Assembly (NCBI GenBank): GCA_037893245.1
Contig: JBAIAA010000251.1
Coordinates: 2,046,001-2,110,000, forward strand
Reading direction: 5' to 3'
From: Crossaster papposus
Lineage: Eukaryota > Echinodermata > Asteroidea > Velatida > Solasteridae
Length of the DNA stretch: 64,000 bases
Notes under the pieces: generated by a model
Seen by the model: the letters and a program-made list of their open reading frames with translations, nothing else
The model's database searches: none
What the model was told of the DNA's origin: nothing
Made by a program: the position numbers and the translations under genes
In this document: piece by piece, positions 31,362 through 43,114 of the stretch
How positions within the stretch are numbered: position 1 is the stretch's first letter
Layout of the letters: each line of letters begins with the position of its first letter

Positions 31362-34300
31362 TCAGGCACTATTACATGCCTGTTCAATTTCAGCATACTT
31401 GTCTTTAAGAGTACTGACCGTCTGTGATTTCAAACAGCTCTTTTTTGCTGTTAAGGGAAAATCCCACAATATAGCGGTCCTCAGGTCCAGCAGCTCGGTG
31501 TACGGGCGCCTACTAGCCCCTGAACCTGTATAGCGAGGCTTGCAAGGGCCCGTCCATGAGCTGCTGTACCAGTGCACGTTTATTATAAGACCCTCCTCAT
31601 CCTTTGAAACGAGTCGGCCGATCAATGGTCTTGCTGGGAGGTAGTCCACGTACAGTGCCACCAACAGATCGGGTTGCAGACTGCTGTAGTCGTCCATCAT
31701 TACGACGTCCTTTAATTTTTTAGGACGCCCTTGGCTTCCAATGAAGACCTTGATACATGTAATAGGCAAACAAAAGAAAATATTTATTTTTATAATCTAT
31801 TTTATAATTACGGTTAGAAATACTGCACCACCTACGTATTCATGGCATAGGCTATACACGTGTTCAAAATCTGAACGAAAAGCACAACGTACTTGATCTG
31901 TAAAAACATAATAAAAACAAACGATTATTGTAGCAAAATAGTTTTTTATATTAGTGTTTCCCAGTTATTTTGTGAATTCATGGCACCTGGCGTGCTGTCG
32001 TTTAAATGTTTGTATCGATTGCTATCGGTCGTCGGCCTCCCATACAAACAAATAATACCCTTTTTTTTTCTTAAAAGCAATGCCCTGATTTATCAAATTT
32101 CGTATGTCCACTATAATTATTATGTTTGAAATCTTTCACCCAATCTGAAAACGGGTGCAATCCAGTTATTCTAGTTCCCGACGTGAATACAATTAAGTAG
32201 GATCAGGGAGCCAAACTACAAAAACTGCATTTTTTTCTGGTTTTCCCAGCATCTATAAATAGTTTGAACACAAAACGTTAAAACGTTTAGTGTAACAATA
32301 ATTATTTGCTATAAAATACCGCCCCTGATAATTACAGCAAAAGCATTTTAGATGTATACATTGTTGTCCCAAAACATAGTCGAGCTTAAGGCCATTTAAA
32401 ATTAATAAAAAGTTTAACATCGCTGAGATTTAAAAAAATTGGTGGGGAGGGGAATTTATATTTTATATTTTATATTTTTAGTATTTTACTTTCCTTCATA
32501 TCCAAGGTGCCCAAATTATATGTAGCGACCGTTTGCTGTTCATTGTTTATTTAATAGTATCAATACAGTGCATGTGGCTTGAACACATTGGAATGGTCGT
32601 CATAGTGGAAGGAATAGGACATACATCTGACATCGTTAGCCACCTGTCCACCAGCGTGCAGCGACTTGCCCTGTTGACTGTAGTCTTTAGGCAAGACGTT
32701 GCTTAATCTGCAGCCACGAGAGGGCGCTATCGTGACAAACCATCATCACTTACGAACCTGTCGGTTGCTAATATGATGGTTTGTCGCGATAGCGCCCTCT
32801 CGTGGCTGCAGATTAAGCAACGTCTTGCCTAAAGACTGACGATCTTTTCAGAGCGCGCTATTGCATGCCGTCAGCCACGTGATGCGACTTTTCTGAAGGC
32901 GGGTTTTGATGACGCGATCGCGTACATCTCCCTACAAGCACTGGATGGCGCGCGCAGTTGTTATCGAAGATCTTAGACCATCGATTGCATGCACAGAAGT
33001 AGAAAAAACACAGTTTTAGAAAAAATATAAAATATACAAAAATATCGGGACGGAGCTCAAAATCGGGACGGACGGCGATGTTAAACTTTTTATTAATTTT
33101 AAATGGCCTAAATAAAGTTAAAATTGGTAGCATTTTAATTCATCTTATAAGTGTCCTCACACCATAGCGATCACCAGTTGCATATGGTTGCGAATACAAA
33201 ATAGTGGTCATAAGTTCCGAACGCAACTCACACGCAACTAATAGGTTTTATAGGTTTTAGTACGCAACAAGCACGCAGGTGATCGCAGACACACGCCGAG
33301 TAAGTTTGGAAATTTAGAATGGCGTTAAAATAAAATGTTTATGATATGCGTTAAAATAACTGGGAAATCTTATAGCGCCATGATGTAACTACTGATGGTT
33401 GTGTGTGTTAGTCAAGTTTGGCATGTTCGTATTCACATGCAACGTCAACGAAAAACTTACCGGTGGGCAGTCTTGAGTCAGTTTCTGGTGGATGTCTTGC
33501 ATTCTGCCTGGGGTCGATTCGTTGGGGTCCTGACTTGTCAACGGTGTTTGTGAAAAAACTCTTGCAGTATTTATATACTGAACGAGTTGTTTCATCTTCC
33601 AAATAGGATCTTTAGGTGGGACCTTTTAATGAGAAGTAATACTGTGTTTTAATGGCATGTACACAGTTCGCATAAGTTAATTATTTATTGCAATGGCCTA
33701 GTGTTGATTTATCTTGTATGCGTCTGGTTTGAACTCCAGTTCGCCCGCGTTGAATGAATTAAGAACGAACATCAATTTAGGGCTAGATTTGCACATAATA
33801 ACTGTAATCCATGTATGGGGTGTAAAACTTGATATATTGAATTTACTTTTTGATTAGGGCTAGTTGGGTAAAACCAAAGCTATTTAGTTAACCCTGGGAG
33901 ACACCAACCAATTTTTGTTACGCAGAGGCACCAAGATGCTCCAATTTGGAGCACATATGTTGTGGGGGTAATGAACTGTGTTTGGGGGCACAATTTCTTT
34001 TCTCACGGTCTGAACATATGGATAGAAGTTCCCTGGCCACACTAGTCTTGGTTCCAAGACCTTCGTGTTGTTTATTCCGCGATCACTGACACAAACCACC
34101 GATGTTACAAAGGGCGCTATCTCCAGACGAATCGCACCCGCGAACTGGACTCACTCGAAGGAAATTCAAAATTATGTACGTTTGTCAAACGCCGGCTCCA
34201 GTGCGACATGGTTCCAGCCACATTTTGTAAACTAAGCATGCGTGAGACCAGAAAGCACACGAAGCCGGGATTTGAAAAAGAGACAGCGTAAACGAATCTG

Positions 34301-37300
34301 TGCGCGTGGTGGGCGCCGAAATAACACAAGGGTCTAGGGCTAGACTATGGCAACACAAACCAAAGATTTAAAAGGTTTTGTTTTAAAGACATCCCGCGGC
34401 AATCAAAACATTGAAATCAGTATTGCCATGCAATACACGCACTGACATAAAACAGCCACAGGGTGAAGAAACAAAAACACAGCAAACAACAACTATAACT
34501 ACCCCCCAGGGTATTTCTGGGTCAGGATTGGAAACTGATATGCTTGCCTTTGATCCAAGGCCGAACACTGATGCCAGAGACCTTTATTGACAGTTGGCTA
34601 TCCAAAAAAGGGATCAGGTTTCGATTTCTCTGCACAAGTCTATGGCGTTTTGCCAAAACCGTTATTTTGAATGGTTGGCCTGCCCCCTAAATAACCTCTG
34701 GGGTTGTAAATGTGTTTTCAGCCTATTGAGCAGGGTCTAGGGGTAGATGAAAATTCAGCTCCGTTGACTTAACGAATTGTTTTTAATTAACACAAATAGG
34801 TTTTTGTTCCACCCGTTGGAGGGGTTTCGCTTCTCCAAGGGTTAAATAAATCGATGATCTATTAAATTCCGTATACTGCCAACCTCTTGTAGTTGTTCAA
34901 TATCCTTCGTGAATTTAGTCCACCACTCCTTTGCCTCAGTATCAAACCGTCCTGAATATCCTCTGGGAAGGTCTTTCTTCAGTTGACCTGGGTCCATATT
35001 TTCCAGATCAGGAACTACCCAATTTGGCCCGTTTTCGAGATTTGGGATTGTCTGTATACAATAAAAACCAATAATAATTCGATTAGAACTTTAACATCAG
35101 TTGGTGGATGTCCCGAAATAATGGTGTTTCATCTGGTTTTAATCGAGTACATTTAAAGCCGGGTAATGGAGCGGAGCGAGCAAAAAGAAACCCATTCTTT
35201 ACCATGGACCCTAGCCGTTTAAAACACGCCAAGCACATTTTATTCATATTCATAACAGAATTACAAATGTTCATCGATTTTAGTCAACAATATGCATATT
35301 ACTTAGGTGTCCATTTTCCCTACAACTCATTCTTGCATGTTTTACTCCCATCAACTGCATGTTTATATTACCTGAAAACACTTTAGACCAGCGGACTCCT
35401 CCAATGGTTCATCACCCTCTTCTGGGGGTTGTGGTCTCCACTCGTCACAGCTCCAGAGCCGGTAGTGCATGACGACCGTCCCCTGAACTTTCTGGAACCG
35501 GAAGCAGTGAGGACGACTGTGATTGCCCATTGTTTTAAACATATGGGGCTCCATCCACTTCTTGATGTCATACAACTGGGTCACATCCTCTATTTGCACC
35601 TCAGGTGTATAACTTGTTCTTATACTGGAATACAGATCTGTAAGAAATATGAATTATTTGCCGGGGGAAAAGTATTAAACAAATGCGTGTAAATCATTCC
35701 ACGGGGTTTCAACAGTAATGTCAGTTTTAATTTAACTACGTTTCCGATCACTTTGAAACTAGATGTTTATCCGTTACGTTATTTAAAGAACAAACGTATA
35801 GAGAATGTATTTACCCTGGAGAGTGTACACATTCCGCCTTGCTATCTTGCTCGCGAAGGCAGAGAACATCTGATCTACGTCTTCGTGCGTATGGCCAACC
35901 ACGAGAAAGTTAACATAGACCTGAGAAAGAAAATACAGACTGCTTTAGTGTGGAAATCGTATTATTAATCTCTGAAAATGTTGAAAACAAATCGTGGACG
36001 GAAACTGACTTTTTCGATAGATTCTATCGTTGGTGCGATTTTGTATCATCATTTGTGTCAAAATTCCTTGAATGGGCAAATTTAAAAAGCGAGGGGGTGT
36101 GTTTCGACAGAAATTTCCAAAGCCAACTTGCGCACTTAATTGTCTTCCTAATCCTTACACCAAAGCGATGCATTTACATATGTCAGTGTTGTATTTCTGG
36201 TTTTTTTTACTTTTCAATATTGAAAAATTACAAAACAAAGATCTGAGGGGGTCTTGATCCAACCAACCTCCGTCAAAAAATATGTGGGAATATAAATACC
36301 CTTTCCATGATTGGCGCCCACGAAAACAATTTAAGTCGCTTATTTCAACTATAACTTGCATAATGATTTGCATAAATTAAATTCCCTTATTAACGAATTA
36401 CCGCTTAACAAAACAGCTGACTGCGGAATGAATGTCAGGGTGCGAAATTTAATGTTCTTACCTCTGAAAATATTCCATACTCAACCATTAATGAGCAGAA
36501 GGACAACACGAATCGGTTTTTGTTTTCTCTGAAACAATTGTCCAGTTGCAAATGTAAGATTTTGCCAAGATGTTGCTTTTTATTCCACAGTATTCTCAAT
36601 AGAACGTTCATGGTTAAATTGGGGTCATGTGGAAACTGTCTCAGGTCCATGAAGGCAAGTGGTATTTTGCCAGACGGCACATTTGTGTGCAGTATGGCAC
36701 CTATGTGGGAAACGAAAAAGAAAAGCAATTTAATGCTGCCAATTATGGTATTAACAGAACATTTTCTGTGTTTTGTTATTTGCATTTGAATAATTATTAA
36801 AATCCAAGAAGTGGGCCAGGAGGACCATTGAAGAGGGAGAGTGGCAGCTTATTATTACCTGCAACATAATACCCGGGATATTGTTTATCTCAAGCTAGCT
36901 ATCATCATTACAAAAGCCCGGCCTTTTGGGACAAAATTCCAATTTGTTTGTCTCTGTGCAGTTGACACATTTACCTAACAGTAATCTTAGTCACGAGGTC
37001 AACCACTAACCTGTTATATGAGTCCGAAGTCTTGCCAGATGTTCCGTCGATTTATCTGAAGTGGTCAGATGGGGCACATCGGTTTTTCGCTGGTCCATGC
37101 CATCGATTATTAAGGCTACGTCCTCGGTAGAACCTAGACGCGCCTTCTCCCTACTGTTATAGTATTGCTGACGCTCCATCCTAACAAAAACATGAAACCA
37201 CATAAAACGTGCCTTAGTTGTATGCATCTTTTATTTTACTCAATATGCTGTACACTTAACACGAACTCCATCCTTTGGACGAGTTGGAATTAATGTTAGG

Positions 37301-40300
37301 TTTTTAGCACTCAGAAAATCAGTCTGAAAATCAATTCATATTTTATAAATTCCATTTCATCAATTTAATTAGTTCTAGTTGTACATCGCCAGTTATGGTT
37401 TTAAGGACAGTGACGCTATAAAAACAAACATTTTTTCCTTTAAAAAATCCTGATATTTTGTGTGGTTTCGTGTGGTTGTGTGCGTTGTGAGCTTGAAATA
37501 TTGTTGTCAAAGTGTGGATATTCTAGCATGCACGCCGGCTTTTGGCCGCCACATTGTTATGGGTTGTTCTAAAAAAAACTCGACCCCCAATCCCTCGACC
37601 CCCATTTATATAGATAAATATTAGCAGTAACAACAATATTATTATCGGAAAATGAATGCGCGTATGTTTTTTTGGGGGGCGTGTCGATTTGTTGGGGAAA
37701 AGCTTGTTTGTGTGTGTGTAAAAATAAAATATACAAAATATACAACAATAATGGGGGGGGGGGGGGGGGGGGACTGAAACAGTTGAAATAATATTGAACT
37801 GGCGTTACAGGACTTGTAATTTCTGTAACGATATTATTATGTTTTCACAGGACAGTCTTGGCGTTCCATTTTGTAAGATTTTGTGTGAAAATATGATTTC
37901 TTTTTTTTCTTCAACAAAGTGAGTAATGTCTTACGATGGTACTTACATCAGCTGCTGGCAATGGATTTCTTTCAGATCAGCTATCTGCTTCTTAATGTCC
38001 TGGTTTTTTGTGCTGTGATACCGTTCTTCAAGCTCCACACAAGTGCTACACTTTGTGAATTCAGAGCCCTGTATAAAATACGCATATTGTTTTGTATTAC
38101 TTCAAGTTAACCCGAGCGTACATTGCGGTTTCAATCGTAATGTACACAATTTTCTAAACAAAAGGACATATCCGTTTAATCTGAAATTGCAAATAACATT
38201 AACAAGTTACTGTCTGAATACGTATACCTTATCTGTATAGTACTTAGTAGTAATCACAACAAAATCAAAAATTGGCTAGCGTGGAACAAGATTTATTACA
38301 CTATACGTTCGTCGCCTTGAAGGCAATGACCACCTCAAAGCAATGCCCCAAGGCCTTTCTTTAAGATCCCATGTCGCCAGTTTCGGAATTTCTGACATGT
38401 GAACATAATGTGATGACCACCTGACTTTTCCAAGTAACCCTGAATACTGATTCAGGCAGTTTTAGTTATATTGTATATTGTGCTGAAAATTTGGAGGACT
38501 AAAAGAAAATGTTCTAGCCCGTTTTTGCAAAATTAGGTCATACCACTCACCAGCTACACAGTAAAGTAATCAAGTGTAATTTATTTTTCTTTAAAAAAGT
38601 ATGCTGCATTTTTTAAATCAGTGTCGATGTTGATATTACATTTTTCGTGTGAATTTTGTTTAAATTTCTGAAAGTTTTTCATTTAAAACATGTTTTCTCA
38701 ACTTTTACCTTGAAACAAAAACTTGCCTGAATTTCACAAAAAATAAGGACGAGTCTTAAAAAAGAACAGAGAAATGTAACGTCGTTCACACGGTTGATGG
38801 TAACATTGCGGCACTGTCCGTAAATATAACTCAGCGACTGCGTCTGTACTATGTATCCCAAAAACAACATTGCGGGGGTATGACGCAAAGGAAACTCACA
38901 CAAAACGACTCACAAATATAATTTTTAAATGAAGTCATTAAAACGGAAATTACATACAAAGATTGACGGTTTTCTGTAAATAAACTTTAAAAACTTTCTT
39001 TCTCTAAATTATAGTTTCGGCATTTTTACTAGGAAAAAAAACCCAAAATATTTATTGCGAGTGTGGGCAACAAATTACAAGCATTTTAAAAGCGTTGTCA
39101 TCAAACAAGAAAATACAAATTATTTTTGTTTTACTTGCCGTGTGAAACTTTAGTGTCGCACCATTTTTCTTTCCTTGTTTTTTTTTTACTTTGGGAGCAG
39201 TCAGGGCGTAGCGAGGACATTGAATCAAATTTCATAAATTTGCCTTGACATTTTGGGCTGCATTATCTTTCTTCTGAGCGGAACCCATCACCTATTCAAC
39301 AGTTTACTGCAAAAACCATGTGTATTGTGCAGGCCTATTTCTTCAACCAAGGTTAAGAATTCAGATTAATAGTTCTGTTAAAAATTGAACTGAGGTGAGG
39401 ATTAAGATCTCAGTGACCTGCCTAATGGTCACTTAGTCTCAAGTCTCGCAAGAACTTGGGGTCAAATGGGGGTCAATGTACACTTGACGATAGATGATGA
39501 ATAAAGTATGCTGGATAATTACTGAGAAGGCTTTCTGCGCTATTTTCTTCAGTCGGCTTTTGAGCCTGCAATGGGCCATTTTGGGGCAAATGGGCTCATT
39601 TTTTTGAGTGATTTTTTGTTGTGGTCCAGTTGCTGACTGAGGCTTGAAATGCCGATTGAGGGAAATTACTTGGGTGTGACACACCAACACATATTCGTAC
39701 GCATACAAATACAGCGGTGTTATTATTTTGACATAACTAGGACTGTACATGTGTTTTCCTTACCTTTCCTATGTGAACGTTTGCAAAGGAAAACTTCCAC
39801 AGAGCCAGGAAATGTCCGTAAGAAATGATTCCTTCTTCTTCGATTCCACGTGCCTGAATATTGTTTTACAAAATGAAATTGCTATTATTTTGGGCAAACT
39901 CATTTGGCCAGGCACGCAAGGATCGAGTTGTAAATCTAACTTTGACCCAAAATATAATATTGACAATTTCAAATAAGATCTTTGTAAATGTGACAAAATA
40001 TATAATACAACCCTGTAAATGCAATCTTTATCGTTGGCTATTTTGAGGGCCGTGGGAGTAGAGAGAGGGGTTTGAGGGGTAAGTGAATTCGCCCGTGTTT
40101 GGCAATAACAAAAACCCAATAAGTTTGGACCCTCTTCAAATACAAATTAGAATGGTAATTGGTATGACATAACAAACTTCAGGAGATGCTGGTGTTTAAT
40201 ACTCATTGTTCGTTTTCAAAGGATTATTGAATTTGACTCAACGCCATGCAAGTAAATTTTGTAATATTTATACATATTTTTCTGGAAGTAGAAGTAAAGA

Positions 40301-41426
40301 ATCTTACCTGAAATTCTGCAGTCATATTGGCATACACTTGTTTTTTGTTCCAAGTTGGCGGAAGATTGATAACGCTTTTGTGAGGCATAAAGTCGCCGAA
40401 TGTGTGGAAAAATACATCCATCCACCCTGTTGCCATGGTTGATTTTTCCCTTGGATGTTTTTTACCCAGGTTACCATGAGATATGCTGTGATAACCTTCC
40501 TTGACGAGCTTGAGGCATCTGTCAAAGCGTGATTGTGAAACTTGGTAAACTTTCATCCAAGCGTCGTTACAAAGCGTGTGTCCACAGACGACTAGATTCA
40601 TATGAACGCACACTTTGTGGGGCTGCCCGCTATTTGACGCTGCAGTGATTACTGCATGTCGTCTCATCTGTTCTAATAGGAAATTGCGTTGCATTGCCTC
40701 ATCTAAACCGATAAACTCATCGTGGCACTGGGTGATGTCGTTTAAACTAAGCATACTTAAACACTTTCTGGTACAACGACAGGTCTTTTTAATAATAGAA
40801 AGGGGAGATGCTAGGTTTTTTCGTCTCCTTTGCCTTTTTGATACCGTGTAACTTGATTTGTCAATGGATGCGGCTGGTTGTATTTCGCTGTCTGAAAACT
40901 CCGAATCACTTTGTAGGATTCCAAAATACGAATCTGTCAGTGTCGTATCTCTTGTATGGGGAGAACTGGTTGAATCGTTTTCATTTGAATCAGTTAAGGA
41001 AAGCGTGTACTCATTCTCGATCGGGCTAGTGCTGTCTCCGCGCGCCCCTGAAAGACACTCGTTCTCAATATCGGATTCGCCTAAAATGTCGAAGTACGAA
41101 TCATTGAGTGTTACGTTCCTTATTGGAGTGTGTTCATTTGAGGGAGAACCCAGATTGCCATAAGCAGCACAACTACTAGTAGTAGCAGTACTGGTTATCG
41201 GTGTCGATGTGAATCGTGGTAGGCGAATTCTGACCGGTGTTTGACTCAGCTCAGACCATGGATCAGAAACAGTAGGTTCATCATGTTCATCATCGGAATC
41301 AGACATAAGTCCAAAATAAGAGTCTGACAGTGTTTGGTTCTTGGTTGGAGATGGTTCATCACACGAAGACATTTCAATCTCAAGTTTCGAAGTGGCTGTG
41401 CACTGTGCAGGAGCTGGACACAGCAT
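31362..41426 (-). CDS. ten-exon gene, DDE/RNase-H-like 'GHTHEDVD' family (DUF7869-like), 940 residues
   Basis: Exons by hand (minus): 41426-40308, 39853-39764, 38068-37947, 37180-37011, 36700-36462, 35920-35815, 35637-35372, 35051-34877, 33609-33461, 31748-31362. All borders are GT-AG, phases agree and the sum is 941 codons with no internal stop. Residues 1 to about 200 are acidic and low-complexity with LSDSYF, LNDSYF and LTDSYF (33, 107, 163). A Cys cluster CRCTRKC follows, then KCSTC in exon 3. Asp470 lies in IIDGMDQ, Asp554 in LQLDNCFRENKN and residues 589-597 are GHTHEDVDQ, the spacing and motifs of a widespread uncharacterised transposase-related family that I believe databases list as DUF7869. 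Catalysis is inferred. The intact frame over ten exons argues for a host-retained or recently active gene. Start choice: first ATG; Met19 is an alternative. Exon 8 uses donor GGCA/GTATAC to keep the frame. Confidence 0.82.
32390..33108. mobile_element. 719-bp inverted-repeat element (TAA duplication) in intron 9
   Basis: The outer 34 bases (GGCCATTTAAAATTAATAAA and on through AAGTTTAACATCGC) are perfect inverted copies at both ends. TAA flanks each side (32387-32389 and 33109-33111), as for Harbinger-type MITEs. It lies in the last intron of the ten-exon gene. The interior holds a long hairpin (32682-32837) and no gene. Confidence 0.85.
32682..32837. repeat. 65-bp-arm hairpin inside the intronic element
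   Basis: Arms 32682-32746 and 32773-32837 are complementary with a single mismatch, separated by 26 bases. They include AGTCTTTAGGCAAGACGTTG and GCAGCCACGAGAGGGCGCTA. A nested foldback element is the likely origin; if transcribed with the host intron, it would form a long stem. Confidence 0.85.
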
Positions 41427-41506
41427 ACATGTACATGTAAATGATATACATGCACATGTAAATGATGTACATGTAGTATAAAACGAAGAGTATCGAATAT
41501 GGGGAT

Positions 41507-42917
41507 GCAGTCAGTCCGCAGCGCACTGAAAAGCCGTTCATTTTATGTGCGCTTTATGCATGGCACTTTGTGGGTGACCTCGTTTTTGAATACCTAATGA
41601 GCTGGCGACGACGCCTGGAATTTGGTCCGAAACATCCGTTTTATTTACCGACTGTCAATATTAGGTATATTTTCTTTTGGATAAGAAAACATTATTGTAT
41701 AACATACAATTATATTAGAAATTATATGACATTTAGAGGGTGGAATTTATAACGTAAAAAAAGCTTCCGAACTAACAAATTGACCTTCAGAAAACGAAGA
41801 GATTTTCCCATTTTCTGGCGGTGGCCACAACCCAATTTCACACTGATGTTAAAGATAATTTCATATTCTATCGAAAAACTGTCGATTTGGGGTTGATTTT
41901 AACTTAGTCCAGTCAGGGCGCAGAAAATGCTAACGTCCACAAGAAAGTAACGAACGGAATATCCCACCATGACAGTCCATAGTCTTCCTGCGCCCTCATT
42001 GGTCGAAAATGACGTCATTGAAAGGGCTTCGTGATGATAGGTGGTTTAGAGGTCAGTGGGTGATAGTGATACCCATACTAGAGAGGCGGCCGACATGCTG
42101 ATAGCGTGGCTGCGATGGCTGTGGTGGGCATGGCCATGGTGGTGGACGGCATGACCTACTGTCTACATGTAATAAGAAACATATTGGAAGACAGAAAAAG
42201 GAACTGTGAAGTTTAGCAGTAACTATTAAACAAGTTTTATAACTTTGAACAAAACGTAGGCCTATAAGTCGTTTTTATACAAGACAAATCAATTGTGTAT
42301 GCATGACATGAAGGCAGAAACCTAACTTGGGCATATAAATAAGCCACAAAAAAAAAAAAAATTTACATGTTCATGTACATGTACATGTGCTTGTGTGCAT
42401 AATACAGTAATACACGCTCTGCGTATTAAGTACACGCCGAAAGACATGGCCGAAAAAAAGTAAAAATCGCGCGCACGAGAATCGCCGCAGAATACATAAA
42501 AAACATGTCGCCACAGGCTAAATTGTATATCAAACGAAAGATCATTGCTTTCTTTATCGACGTGTAGTGATCATTTTTGGCAATATTTGTTAGTCCAGTC
42601 AGGGCGCAGGAACTAAACACACGACAAAAAAAAAACTTAAAATAATCATACCCTAAGTTCGAGTGAACGGAAATCTGCCAAAAACATAATGAATCTCGTT
42701 ATATTATATATCATTCGATTCAGAACAACGTTCGCTTTTCACTTTCCACGCCATCTTGGAGAATAACTGCTCCGTTTGCAACGTGTAGCTCGTTAAAACA
42801 AAGCTGCCGAACTTTCGAAATTACTCGCGTAAATCTCGTTGCCGATTTGCGACGCCGGCCGTGCAAATCAAGTTCGGGATATTGACCTCATTAACGCGTG
42901 CGCTGCGGACTGACTGG
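41507..42917. mobile_element. possible 1.4-kb element with 20-bp inverted ends
   Basis: GCAGTCAGTCCGCAGCGCAC (41507-41526) and the complement of 42898-42917 match at 19 of 20 positions. Between them CAGTCCAGTCAGGGCGCAG-like sequence occurs twice (about 41908 and 42590), and a weaker copy is in intron 2 of the gene (about 39197). No target-site duplication or coding frame was found. The left end is about 80 bases before the ATG of the ten-exon gene, so the element may include its promoter. Confidence 0.4.
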
Positions 42918-43114
42918 ATGCTGCCGATATGAGAGCACGACCCAATGTACGTCACATGTGGGGGGTAGTCTGTTAGAGACAGTTAAGGAACCTGCTGCTG
43001 TATATGGCGCTACTAGACTCTCTGACCTTGACGCGGCGTGTACCGTACCATGAGCGAGTTCCTCAGGTCACCCGTTTGTTTTCATATAAATCACACGAAT
43101 TCCGTCGGTGTATT

